Shown: positions 1-6,980 of the stretch, one piece after another | Position numbering within the stretch: position 1 is the stretch's first letter | Layout: each line of letters begins with the position of its first letter | Origin: an uncultured Collinsella sp. | Lineage (GTDB): Bacteria; Actinomycetota; Coriobacteriia; Coriobacteriales; Coriobacteriaceae | NCBI GenBank assembly: GCA_900555585.1 | Contig: USLT01000003.1 | Location: forward strand, 1-19,906 | Length of the DNA stretch: 19,906 bases | Direction of reading: 5' to 3' | Notes under the pieces: model-generated | Told to the model about the DNA's origin: nothing | Databases searched by the model: none | Seen by the model: the letters and a program-made list of their open reading frames with translations, nothing else | Translations under genes and position numbers: made by a program

Positions 1-129
1 AACGGTCGCCGTAGCGATTCCGGCGGCGACGAGAGCCGTGCCGACCATGCGGGCGGCGGCACGCGAGGAGCTGGCGGGGGACGGGGTTGCAGGGCAGACG
101 CCCTCGTTGCGGCGAGCGGGGGTGTTCAC
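1..129 (-). CDS. N-terminus of an unidentified exported or membrane protein (partial)
   Basis: A minus-strand frame open from a GTG start at 129 to the window edge, giving the first 43 residues. An AGAAGGA ribosome binding site sits about 8 bases upstream of the GTG. The N-terminus begins MNTPARRNEG and has arginines, a Pro/Ser/Ala-rich stretch, then from about residue 28 a hydrophobic Ala/Val/Gly segment (MVGTALVAAGIATATV). This looks like a signal peptide or a first membrane segment with a long charged lead. The rest of the gene lies off the left edge, so no function can be given. A TAGAAT box at 173-178 on the minus strand could be its -10 element, but no good -35 is visible. An ATG start is not available nearby; the GTG choice rests on the ribosome binding site. 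Confidence 0.6.
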   Translation of the reverse strand, partial: MNTPARRNEGVCPATPSPASSSRAAARMVGTALVAAGIATATV

Positions 130-401
130 GATGCGTTCCTTCTGTCGGTCTGCGTTTAAAGCTCAGACGCCCATTCTACATAATTGGGAGGCTATCGAAA
201 GTGTCATTTCCCACTGCATTTATTGCGAATACCCCAGCGACATCGAGCCGCACCCGCCGCAAGCCGATCGCCCCCCCTTTGCACTCCCGCCCGCATCCGG
301 TCCACAACCCGCCTTCGGCGCTTTCGAGCGCCATGCGCACAGCGAGCGGAGCCATAATGGACTCATGCAAACCCCAACCATTCCTCTGAAAGGGCACCAC
401 C
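130..401. other. Divergent intergenic region between the left-edge gene and the EamA transporter
   Basis: This 272-base gap must hold promoters for two divergently read genes. On the plus strand TTTAAA (155-160) and CATAAT (179-184) are 18 bases apart and could be a weak promoter. On the minus strand TAGAAT (178-173) could be a -10 for the left gene. A perfect 6-bp hairpin with a UUCG loop lies at 317-332 in the presumed leader of the transporter. I see no convincing small gene in it; the short open frames look like chance. Confidence 0.4.
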
Positions 402-1454
402 TTGGCAGGCACTTCTTCGACTAAGCGCACATCCCGGGCAGCTGGGGGAAGATTCGAGCGATTTACTCTGGACGGCTTCTTCGCCTCAACACCCGGCCTT
501 CTGATTACCTGCATGTTTTGTTGTCTTCTGTGGGGATCAGCATTCCCCTTTATCAAGATCGGATACGCGCTCTTCGAAATACCAGCCTCAGACACCGCCT
601 CTCAGATGCTCTTCGCAGGAGGGCGATTCATCATAGCGGGAATCATGGTTATAGCCGGAATGAGTATCGCGCGCGGCAAATTCCTACACCCCGAGGCGCG
701 CGACATAAAAGCTGTGCTCCTTCTGTCCCTCTTCCAAACGATCCTGCAGTACCTCTTCTTCTATCAAGGGCTAAGCAAGGCATCGGGCATCGCCTGTTCG
801 ATTGTCTTTGCAAGCGGCAACTTCATCGCAGTTCTCTTCTCATCGCTTCTCTTCCGTTCCGAAAAGCTCACCCCTAGAAAGGTATTTGGCTGCCTCGCGG
901 GATTTATTGGTGTCGCCGTTATCAATCTTGGAAGCGGCGACACGGAAGGCCTTGCGTTCTCCCTTGGCGGCGAGGGCTGCATCCTCGTCTCCGCTGTCGC
1001 GGCCTCCATGTCCACCTGCTTGGTCGGCACGCTGGGAAAGAGACACGACCCAGTGATGCTAAGCGGATGGCAATTCCTGGTTGGCGGCATCGTGCTCGCA
1101 TGCGCCGCAGCTGCCGCCGGCGGCAGCCTCGAGATCCCTGGGCTATCCGAAGCGGGCCAACCAGACTTGACGCGAATGCTGCCAGCGGTAGGCCTCCTCC
1201 TCTACATGGGATTCATCTCTGCAATGGCATACTCGCTATGGTCTCGCCTGCTGACCGTACACCCCGTTTCGCGCGCGAGCGTCTTCGGGTTCATGAATCC
1301 CATCTTTGGATTCTTCCTCTCCGCCCTTCTCCTTGACGAAGGGAAGCTGGTCAATCCGACCACCGCGGCTCTCGCCCTCGCACTGGTCTGTGGCGGTATC
1401 ATCGTCGTCAACCTGCCGCACAGAACAACGAATTCCGAAACCAATCTCCCCTAG
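402..1454 (+). CDS. EamA/DMT-family small-molecule transporter
   Basis: A 350-residue protein with about ten hydrophobic segments arranged as two repeats of five, as in the drug/metabolite transporter (EamA) family. The first repeat opens with the typical CLLWGSAFPFIKIGY motif near residues 41-55. The second repeat contains the family-like WSRLLTVHPVSRASVFGFMNP stretch around residues 280-300. The family exports or imports amino acids, metabolites or drugs across the inner membrane; the substrate cannot be predicted. The start is TTG at 402, supported by GAAAGGG 8 bases upstream; the next ATG in frame falls inside the first membrane helix. A cytoplasmic lead of about 30 residues precedes helix 1. 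It is the only plus-strand gene in the window and uses more A/T-ending codons than its neighbours, so it may have been acquired separately. It converges on the rubrerythrin gene, and the two share a terminator. Confidence 0.88.
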   Translation: MAGTSSTKRTSRAAGGRFERFTLDGFFASTPGLLITCMFCCLLWGSAFPFIKIGYALFEIPASDTASQMLFAGGRFIIAGIMVIAGMSIARGKFLHPEARDIKAVLLLSLFQTILQYLFFYQGLSKASGIACSIVFASGNFIAVLFSSLLFRSEKLTPRKVFGCLAGFIGVAVINLGSGDTEGLAFSLGGEGCILVSAVAASMSTCLVGTLGKRHDPVMLSGWQFLVGGIVLACAAAAAGGSLEIPGLSEAGQPDLTRMLPAVGLLLYMGFISAMAYSLWSRLLTVHPVSRASVFGFMNPIFGFFLSALLLDEGKLVNPTTAALALALVCGGIIVVNLPHRTTNSETNLP

Positions 1455-1483
1455 GCCGCGAAGAGCGAGGCAATCTACCCCGA

Positions 1484-1522
1484 CATGCAAAGAGCCGCCC
1501 ATCGAAGGCGGCTCTTCGCATG
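1484..1522. terminator. Bidirectional terminator between convergent genes
   Basis: A 16-bp inverted repeat with one mismatch (arms 1484-1499 and 1507-1522, 7-base loop) lies between the ends of the convergent EamA transporter and rubrerythrin genes. The core arm is AAGAGCCGCC. T-tracts are weak on both sides, but position and stem strength fit a shared terminator. Confidence 0.75.
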
Positions 1523-1624
1523 AAAGGGAATGCAATCGGCTCATCCCGGCAAATGGGAGCGGGTAGAAAGGGGCACCCCGCGCATCCGCCCAACAACTAT
1601 CGGAACCGGAGGGTCGACACCCAC

Positions 1625-2164
1625 CTAGTAGTTGACGACCTGTTGCTCGAAATAGGCCTTGGGATGAGCGCACACCGGGCAAAGCTCGGGCGCCTCGGGA
1701 CCAACGTGCAGATGCCCGCAGTTGAGGCACTTCCAGACCTTCACGCCCTCACGGGAGAAGACCTCGCCCTTCTCGACGCGCTCGGCGAGCTTGCGATAGC
1801 GCTCCTCGTGCGCCTTCTCGACGGCGCCGACGCCGCGGAAGCGCGCGGCGATCTCCTTGAAGCCCTCCTCGTCAGCGGTCTTGGCGAACTCATCGTACAT
1901 CGAGGTCCACTCGTAATTCTCACCCGCAGCGGCATCGAGCAGATTGTCGAGCGTCCCCGGGACCTCGCCGCCATGGAGGTACTTGAACCAGAGCTTGGCG
2001 TGCTCCGCCTCGTTCAGCGCGGTCTCCATGAAGATATCGGAGATCTGCACGTAGCCGTCCTTCTTAGCGCGAGACGAATAGTAGCGGTACTTGGTATGCG
2101 CCTGCGACTCGCCCGCGAAGGCGGTCTCGAGGTTCTTCTTGGTCTGAGATTGCTCGAAATCCAT
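1625..2164 (-). CDS. Rubrerythrin
   Basis: A 179-residue cytoplasmic peroxide-reducing protein of anaerobes, which takes electrons from reduced rubredoxin or NAD(P)H-linked partners to convert H2O2 to water. The N-terminal ferritin-like diiron domain shows E19 in [10 protein letters not shown], the first ExxH at E52/H55 (NEAEH) and the second at E116/H119 (EKAH). The C-terminal rubredoxin domain has CLNC (C146, C149) and CPVC (C162, C165), the four iron ligands. Length and domain order are those of classical rubrerythrin. The start ATG at 2164 follows a strong AGGAGG site with about 5 bases spacing. It lies 177 bases downstream of the MutY-like gene and may have its own promoter in that gap, where a minus-strand TTGACA is seen at 2218-2213. 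No strong -10 is seen with it. Its neighbours suggest an oxidative-stress cluster. Confidence 0.96.
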   Translation of the reverse strand: MDFEQSQTKKNLETAFAGESQAHTKYRYYSSRAKKDGYVQISDIFMETALNEAEHAKLWFKYLHGGEVPGTLDNLLDAAAGENYEWTSMYDEFAKTADEEGFKEIAARFRGVGAVEKAHEERYRKLAERVEKGEVFSREGVKVWKCLNCGHLHVGPEAPELCPVCAHPKAYFEQQVVNY

Positions 2165-2341
2165 ATGATCCTCCTCTTTCGGTACGACAGGCCCTCATCC
2201 GCAGACGCACCATGTCAACGGGGCCCCGATCGGATGCGCCGTAACCGCCGCCATCCGCATTAGTTGTTTTACCCATTTGCAGCTCGCGCCGACACGACTT
2301 CCCACGGCACCAGCCATCCTGAGGACGACGGCGCGAGAATC

Positions 2342-3259
2342 CTATGCGATAACCCAGACATCGCCCGACTCGCGGCAGAATCCCTCCCGAGCCAGGTCCT
2401 TCATGATCTCGCCGACGAGCGCCGGCGACACGGCGTCCCGTCCTGATGCGAGTTCGGACTCGTTTAAACGCGCCGCGATCGCCTCGGTGCCCAAGGGCCG
2501 CCCCGCCTGCTGGGCGGCGAGCAGGATGCGCACCACCTCGGCACGCTTCTGCCTCCGAGAGCCCTCGAAGCGCGATTGGCGCGTATAGCCCTTCGAGCGC
2601 CGCGATGGGTTGGGAACCGTCTTCTTGAGATGCGCCCCGTAATCGAGCAGCGCGTAATACCAGCTGCGCGGCGTGTCGTCCGCATCCTGCGCGTCGGCAA
2701 ACCCCTTCGCAGGGGGCTTGGGCTCCTCGTCGGCGCCCGTGGGACCAGACGGGCATGCCGCCGCCACGAGCGGGACCAGCTCCTTATCCGGTACGCCGGG
2801 GACATCGGGAAACAAATGATGCAGAAACACCGTTCGCACGTTGGTCTCTAGATACACGCCCGGCAGGTCGAATGCGAAGGACCGGATGCCCTGGGCGGTC
2901 GCCGGCCCGATGCCGGGAAGCGCCACGAGCTCCCGCGTAGCGGTCGGGAACACCCCGTCATAGGTCCTGACGACTTCTTCCGCCGCGGACTTGAGCGCGA
3001 GCGCCCGGCGGTTATAGCCCATGCCCTGCCAGGCCGCGAGTACCTCCGACGTCGGCGCCTCGGCGAGCGCGAAGACGCTCGGAAAGCGCTCCAGCCATTC
3101 CGGCCATCTCGTCAAGACACGGGGGACCTGCGTCTGCTGCAACATGACCTCGGAAAGCCAGATCTCGTAGGGATCGCGCGTGTTCCGCCAGGGAAGGTCG
3201 CGATACAGACGGACCCCCTCCGCTCGAACCAGGGTGCGGAAGGGGTCCAGTGTCTTCAT
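2342..3259 (-). CDS. MutY-like adenine DNA glycosylase lacking Fe-S cluster ligands
   Basis: A 305-residue HhH-GPD glycosylase. MutY removes adenine mispaired with 8-oxoguanine or guanine in base-excision repair. Visible motifs are PWRNTRDPYEIWLSEVMLQQTQV (residues 24-45) with catalytic-type Glu37, GMGYNRRA (79-86) and the helix-hairpin-helix LPGIGPATA (114-122). Two departures stand out. The position of E. coli MutY Asp138 (L-D-G-N) reads L-E-T-N here (Glu139). The Fe-S cysteine loop after the HhH core is missing: residues 206-240 are basic and cysteine-free. Residues 169-197 are an acidic/Pro-rich insertion. About 65 C-terminal residues (from 240) resemble a winged helix and replace the usual NUDIX-like domain. 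The start ATG at 3259 has AGAGGAG 6 bases upstream; the longer frame adds 39 low-complexity residues and overlaps the Rrf2 gene. It lies 43 bases downstream of the Rrf2 gene, probably in one operon with it. Confidence 0.85.
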   Translation of the reverse strand: MKTLDPFRTLVRAEGVRLYRDLPWRNTRDPYEIWLSEVMLQQTQVPRVLTRWPEWLERFPSVFALAEAPTSEVLAAWQGMGYNRRALALKSAAEEVVRTYDGVFPTATRELVALPGIGPATAQGIRSFAFDLPGVYLETNVRTVFLHHLFPDVPGVPDKELVPLVAAACPSGPTGADEEPKPPAKGFADAQDADDTPRSWYYALLDYGAHLKKTVPNPSRRSKGYTRQSRFEGSRRQKRAEVVRILLAAQQAGRPLGTEAIAARLNESELASGRDAVSPALVGEIMKDLAREGFCRESGDVWVIA

Positions 3260-3302
3260 GAGGTGCTCCTCTTTATCAGTCGGGACGAGGAGCGGGATCT
3301 CG

Positions 3303-3791
3303 CTACTCGCTAGCGCGGCAGGACTCGCCGCAGGTGGCGTACTCGGCGAAGCGGTCGCGATCGGCGAACTTGCCATCGACCGCAGGATTCAGACGGCGCT
3401 GGACAACGTCCTCCAGCGTGACCGAATCGAGATAGTCGTGAAGCAGCGCCTGGGCGCCGGCCCAGATGGGATGATAGCAGCAGTGACCGGAACGCGCGCA
3501 CTCGCCGCCGGGGGCCGTGCAATCGTTGATGCACATGGGGCCCTGGATCGCCTCGACGATCTGACGGATGGTGACCTCGGAAGGATCGAGCTTGAGGCGC
3601 ATGCCGCCATGGACACCACGCAGGCTCTCGATGATCCCCGCCTGGACGAGCCCGTGCTGGATGGAACGGGCGAAGGAATACGGAACATCGACCTGCTCCG
3701 CCGCGGTGCGAACGGACATCAGCGCGTTCTCGTTCTCGGCAAGCATGGCGAGCATGCGGAGGGCGTAGTCGGTCTTGCGGGAGATATTCAT
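3303..3791 (-). CDS. Rrf2-family transcriptional regulator
   Basis: A 162-residue winged-helix regulator. Rrf2 proteins (IscR, NsrR, CymR, RsrR) often bind an Fe-S cluster and control Fe-S assembly, redox, nitric oxide or cysteine genes. The N-terminus MNISRKTDYALRMLAMLAE is the family signature, followed by the recognition helix region VPYSFARSIQ and the wing GVHGGM. A cysteine-rich loop has C87, C91, C98, C104 and C105 (CINDC, GGEC, SGHCC), enough for a cluster, and a further pair C154/C158 (CGESC) is at the C-terminus. Two adjacent ATG codons exist (3794 and 3791). AAGGAG is 6 bases from the second and only 3 from the first, so 3791 is chosen. It is the first gene of a probable operon with the MutY-like gene. 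The sensing ligand cannot be told from sequence. Confidence 0.92.
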   Translation of the reverse strand: MNISRKTDYALRMLAMLAENENALMSVRTAAEQVDVPYSFARSIQHGLVQAGIIESLRGVHGGMRLKLDPSEVTIRQIVEAIQGPMCINDCTAPGGECARSGHCCYHPIWAGAQALLHDYLDSVTLEDVVQRRLNPAVDGKFADRDRFAEYATCGESCRASE

Positions 3792-3915
3792 CATGCGCTC
3801 CTTGCTTGATCGGGGCCCCCGTATCAGCCTCGATCCCAACGTGATGCTATATGCGGCTCAAGTATCCGCTTATCGTCATATATTGGTGAATCTACCATAA
3901 CTTGTACATGTTTTT

Positions 3916-3950
3916 AACTACAAATATACGGGGCTACCCCCTTACATCAA
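3916..3950 (-). promoter_or_regulatory. Candidate promoter of the Rrf2 gene
   Basis: On the minus strand TTGATG and TATATT lie 16 bases apart in the AT-rich region upstream of the Rrf2 gene (roughly 3950 down to 3920). Each box has one or two departures from consensus, and the leader would be over 100 bases long, so the call is tentative. Autoregulatory operators are expected in this gap but none is obvious. Confidence 0.3.
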
Positions 3951-4068
3951 AAATGCTACAGAAAGCAGTTTAAAAGTAATGCAAGGTCATCAGCACCATC
4001 ATCGGAAGCCTTCCCCACACACAAGCCACAGGATGCCCGCTTGAACTGAGAGGGGGTATACAAATAGC

Positions 4069-4095
4069 AAAAAGCCCCGCCAATAGGCGAGGCTT
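4069..4095 (-). terminator. Intrinsic terminator after tRNA-Asp
   Basis: Minus-strand 10-bp stem (arms 4095-4086 and 4081-4072, one G-T pair, 4-base loop) followed directly by a run of T. It lies 11 bases past the tRNA 3' end. Confidence 0.9.
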
Positions 4096-4105
4096 ACTTT
4101 GCAAA

Positions 4106-4182
<77 letters not shown>

Positions 4183-4205
4183 AACAGCTCCTTGCTGCGA
4201 GAGCT

Positions 4206-4235
4206 ATTATACGCAGACGAGGGCAAAAGGTGCAA
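4206..4235 (-). promoter_or_regulatory. Promoter of tRNA-Asp
   Basis: Minus-strand -35 TTGCAC (4235-4230) and perfect -10 TATAAT (4211-4206), separated by 18 bases and ending 23 bases before the tRNA 5' end. It is the clearest sigma-70-type promoter in the window. Confidence 0.85.
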
Positions 4236-4300
4236 GCACTTTTTTGAAAAAAGTTTTCTATTTTTTGAGCTGCACCGTTTCGGCAGGTAAAAGGCTTAAA

Positions 4301-4334
4301 TAGAAAGGCGCTGCCCATACGGGGCAAGCGCCTT
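4301..4334 (-). terminator. Terminator of the glycosyltransferase/two-component operon
   Basis: Minus-strand stem of AAGGCGC plus TGCCC paired with GGGCA plus GCGCCTT (arms 4334-4322 and 4316-4305, one bulged base, 5-base loop). It is followed by TCTATTT and starts 6 bases past the phosphoesterase stop codon. Confidence 0.85.
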
Positions 4335-4340
4335 ATGCAC

Positions 4341-4808
4341 TTACAGGTCGATGATATCGAGCGAGCGAACCGTCCCATCCGCCACGAACGCCCTCGCTAT
4401 CGTAGGTCCGCGCATACCCCGCGGATACGATGCGGAGCCCGGATTGACCACCACGCGGTCCCCGAGCCACTCGATCTTAGCCCGATGGGTATGGCCGCAG
4501 ACCGCGACGTCGACCTCTCCCAACGGCAGGTCCTCGCGATAATGCGACACGGCGAAATCCAGCCCTTCGAAAGAAAAACGGCACAGCCGGTCCACGCCGG
4601 GGCCGTACTCTCGGAAATAATCGTTGTTTCCGAGAACGGCGCGAACCGGCGCCACGAGCTGAAGCTCGGCGTAATCCACCTCAGAGGTCATATCGCCGGC
4701 ATGGATGATGAGATCGGCACCCGCCAGCTGCGCGAGCAGCTCCTCCGATAAATGCCCGTGCGTATCGGATACGATATCGATGCGCTTCACGTCGCTCCCC
4801 TGCTCCAT
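4341..4808 (-). CDS. YfcE/MJ0936-type metallophosphoesterase
   Basis: A 155-residue calcineurin-like phosphoesterase of the short single-domain class, whose members hydrolyse phosphodiesters using two metal ions. Metal and catalytic motifs are in order: SDTHGH (D15, H17), HAGDM (D39), GNND (60-63), SHY (H89) and CGHTH (H106, H108). Asparagine in GNND and all metal ligands are present, so it should be active. The natural substrate of this class is usually unknown. ATG at 4808 has a GGGGG stretch 7 bases upstream; a GTG six codons later, preceded by GGGGAG, is an alternative start. It begins 10 bases after the LytTR regulator stop and is the last gene of the operon. There is no signal peptide, so it acts in the cytoplasm. 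Confidence 0.88.
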   Translation of the reverse strand: MEQGSDVKRIDIVSDTHGHLSEELLAQLAGADLIIHAGDMTSEVDYAELQLVAPVRAVLGNNDYFREYGPGVDRLCRFSFEGLDFAVSHYREDLPLGEVDVAVCGHTHRAKIEWLGDRVVVNPGSASYPRGMRGPTIARAFVADGTVRSLDIIDL

Positions 4809-4818
4809 ATCATGCCCC

Positions 4819-5538
4819 CTACAGGTTCAGGGCCTTCTTGAGCGGGACCACGCGGCGACGAGAGACCGGGATGCGATCCTCCACGCCCGAGACGCCCAAC
4901 TGGATGGCACCCGAGGCGATGGCCTCGACGTCCTCGACGCAAGCGAGGTTCACGATGTAGCGACGATGCACGCGGAAGAAGCCGAAGTCACCGAGCTTGG
5001 ACTCGAACTGAGCCAGGGACGTGGTCGACAGGTAGCGGTCGTCCTCGGTAAAGATGCAGGAATAGTCGTCCTTGGCCATGATGTAGCGAATCTGATCGAC
5101 CGGAATCAGGACCTTGCGACCGCCCTTCTCGACGGGGATGCGCTCGATCGATGCCTTGGATCCCTCGCTCGCCGGCTTGACGCGCGCGAGGACCTTGTTG
5201 ATCGCCTGATCGAGACGCGCCTCCTCGACGGGCTTCATCAGGTAATCCGTCGCATCGACGTCGAACGCCTCGACCGCATGGTCGCTGTAGGCGGTAACGA
5301 ACACGACCGCAGGCGGGTTCTTGAGCTTATGGAGCGCCTCGGCGAGCTGGATGCCCGACGCGCCCGGCATGGATATGTCGAGAAAGACAACGTCGACGCG
5401 GTTCTCCATGAGCGTCTCGATGGCGGAGCGAACACTCGACGCCTCGTTGATCGAACCGATCTTGCCCGTCTGCTCGAGCAGGAATCGCAGTTCGGAACGC
5501 GCAGGAGCCTCGTCGTCGACGATCATGGCACGTAACAT
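4819..5538 (-). CDS. LytTR-family response regulator
   Basis: A 239-residue response regulator. The receiver domain (about 1-115) has the acidic pair DDE (8-10), phosphoacceptor D54 in FLDISMPG, T/S at VTAYSD and K102 in YLMKPV. The C-terminal LytTR DNA-binding domain (about 135-239) has the typical VHRRYIVNL stretch and ends in IPVSRRRVVPLKKAL. LytTR regulators usually control secretion, cell-envelope or virulence genes and pair with LytS/AgrC-type kinases such as the adjacent upstream gene. ATG at 5538 (MLRAMIVDDE) is placed where receivers normally start, and GGGGA lies 7 bases upstream. An upstream ATG at 5609 would add 24 basic residues and also has a G-rich site, but the added segment matches no receiver. 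The kinase ends 92 bases earlier. Confidence 0.94.
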   Translation of the reverse strand: MLRAMIVDDEAPARSELRFLLEQTGKIGSINEASSVRSAIETLMENRVDVVFLDISMPGASGIQLAEALHKLKNPPAVVFVTAYSDHAVEAFDVDATDYLMKPVEEARLDQAINKVLARVKPASEGSKASIERIPVEKGGRKVLIPVDQIRYIMAKDDYSCIFTEDDRYLSTTSLAQFESKLGDFGFFRVHRRYIVNLACVEDVEAIASGAIQLGVSGVEDRIPVSRRRVVPLKKALNL

Positions 5539-5630
5539 ACAGTTTTCCCCTTCGATTACAAATCCCGTGCGAGGACGCCGCCCTCGGCGAATGCGCCCAG
5601 ATGGTGTCATTCTACCCCCGTATCGAGGGA

Positions 5631-6980
5631 TTAGGCAAAAATGCCTCCCTGCAAATCCAGATGCAGGGTTATGCACGTGCCCTCGCCCGGAGTAGAGGAC
5701 ACATCGATGGACGATCCCGGACCATAGAAGCGCTTGATGCGCTCGGAGATGTTGCGCGTGGCGACGCCCGCGCCGCCTCCTTGGGGCGATTGCGAGCTGG
5801 GCGCCGGAAGCGAGGCGTCGAAGAGGCGCTCGGCCGTCTCCCTATCCATGCCCGCTCCGTCATCGATGACGCGGATGCACAACGCGTTGTCGCCGTCGGG
5901 CCTTACGGTGACGGTGATGTGCAGCGCGCCCTCGTCCTTCATGGCGTGCCGCACCGAGTTCTCCACGAGCGGCTGGATGATGAAGGAGGGGACCCGGGCG
6001 TCCTCGACCTCGTCATCGACCTCCATGGTCGCAACGATCCGATCCTCGCCGAAACGGGCCCTCTCGAACATGAGGTACCGATTCACCTGCGCCAGCTCGC
6101 GCGAGACCGGAATCAGGGAGCCGGAGTTGTCCAGCGTCGACCGGTAGAAGGCCGCGAACTCGCGCAGCAGCTCACGAGCGCGCAAGGGCTCGGTCCGCGT
6201 GAGGGCGGCGATGGTGTTGAGCGTGTTGAACAGGAAGTGCGGATTGATCTGCGCCTGCAGCGCACGAAGCTCGGCGCTTGCGGTCAGCTCATCCTGCCGC
6301 TCGAGCTCGTGGATGTTGAGCTGTGTGGAGATGAGGTCCGCAAACCCCACCACCAGGGCGTACTGGGTCCGGTTGACCGCGCGCGGCGTTCCGAAATAGA
6401 ACTTGAGCGTACCCACCGCCTCGCCACGGACCTTGAGCGGGGCGATGATGCCCGCCGGGATCACCGCGTGGTCGCGATGCACGCTGAACAGCGCGGGGGA
6501 GTTGATGAAGGATTGCACGATGCCGTGGTCGAGCGCGTAGCGGGTCGCCGGCGTGTGAATCGCCGATCCGGGCGGGGACTCCGCCGCGTGCGCGCCGATA
6601 CAGGCGAGCACGCGCTCCCGGTCGGTGACCGCGACGGTGATGGCGCGCGTTTCGGGCAGCAGCTGGCGGCAGATTTTCTCGGCGCTCTCGGGGGTAAGGC
6701 CGCAACGAAGGTCCTCGAGCATGTGCGAAGCCGTCGTCAGCGTCTGCTCGACGTACTGCGACCGCAGCGAATCCGGGCTGAAGCTCAAATAGACGAAGAG
6801 CATGAGCAGCACGCACAACAGGATGCAGGCGAAGACGGCGAGCCCAGGGTCGCGCCCGAACAGCACCGAGTAGACGCAGCACGCCGCCAGAAGCGCCGCG
6901 CAGGCGACCGCCGTCAGATGGTACACGGACGTCAGCGGGGAGGAGGCGGCGCGCGCCCTCGTACCGTCGGATGGTTTCAT
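5631..6980 (-). CDS. LytS/YehU-type sensor histidine kinase
   Basis: A 449-residue membrane kinase. Two hydrophobic segments (about 18-42 and 46-68) form a membrane hairpin instead of the 5-6 helices of LytS. A region at about 95-225 looks like a cytoplasmic GAF-type sensor (ALFSVHRDHAVIPAG, then GEAVGTLKFYFG). The His_kinase motif ALQAQINPHFLFNTLN places the phosphoacceptor at H248. The ATPase region has the N box QPLVENSVRHA and the G box DDGAGM. ATG at 6980 overlaps the glycosyltransferase stop as ATGA, with GGAGAG just upstream, so the two are translationally coupled. It should phosphorylate the LytTR regulator downstream. The signal is unknown; the GAF-like domain suggests a cytoplasmic small ligand rather than an extracellular one. 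Confidence 0.93.
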   Translation of the reverse strand: MKPSDGTRARAASSPLTSVYHLTAVACAALLAACCVYSVLFGRDPGLAVFACILLCVLLMLFVYLSFSPDSLRSQYVEQTLTTASHMLEDLRCGLTPESAEKICRQLLPETRAITVAVTDRERVLACIGAHAAESPPGSAIHTPATRYALDHGIVQSFINSPALFSVHRDHAVIPAGIIAPLKVRGEAVGTLKFYFGTPRAVNRTQYALVVGFADLISTQLNIHELERQDELTASAELRALQAQINPHFLFNTLNTIAALTRTEPLRARELLREFAAFYRSTLDNSGSLIPVSRELAQVNRYLMFERARFGEDRIVATMEVDDEVEDARVPSFIIQPLVENSVRHAMKDEGALHITVTVRPDGDNALCIRVIDDGAGMDRETAERLFDASLPAPSSQSPQGGGAGVATRNISERIKRFYGPGSSIDVSSTPGEGTCITLHLDLQGGIFA

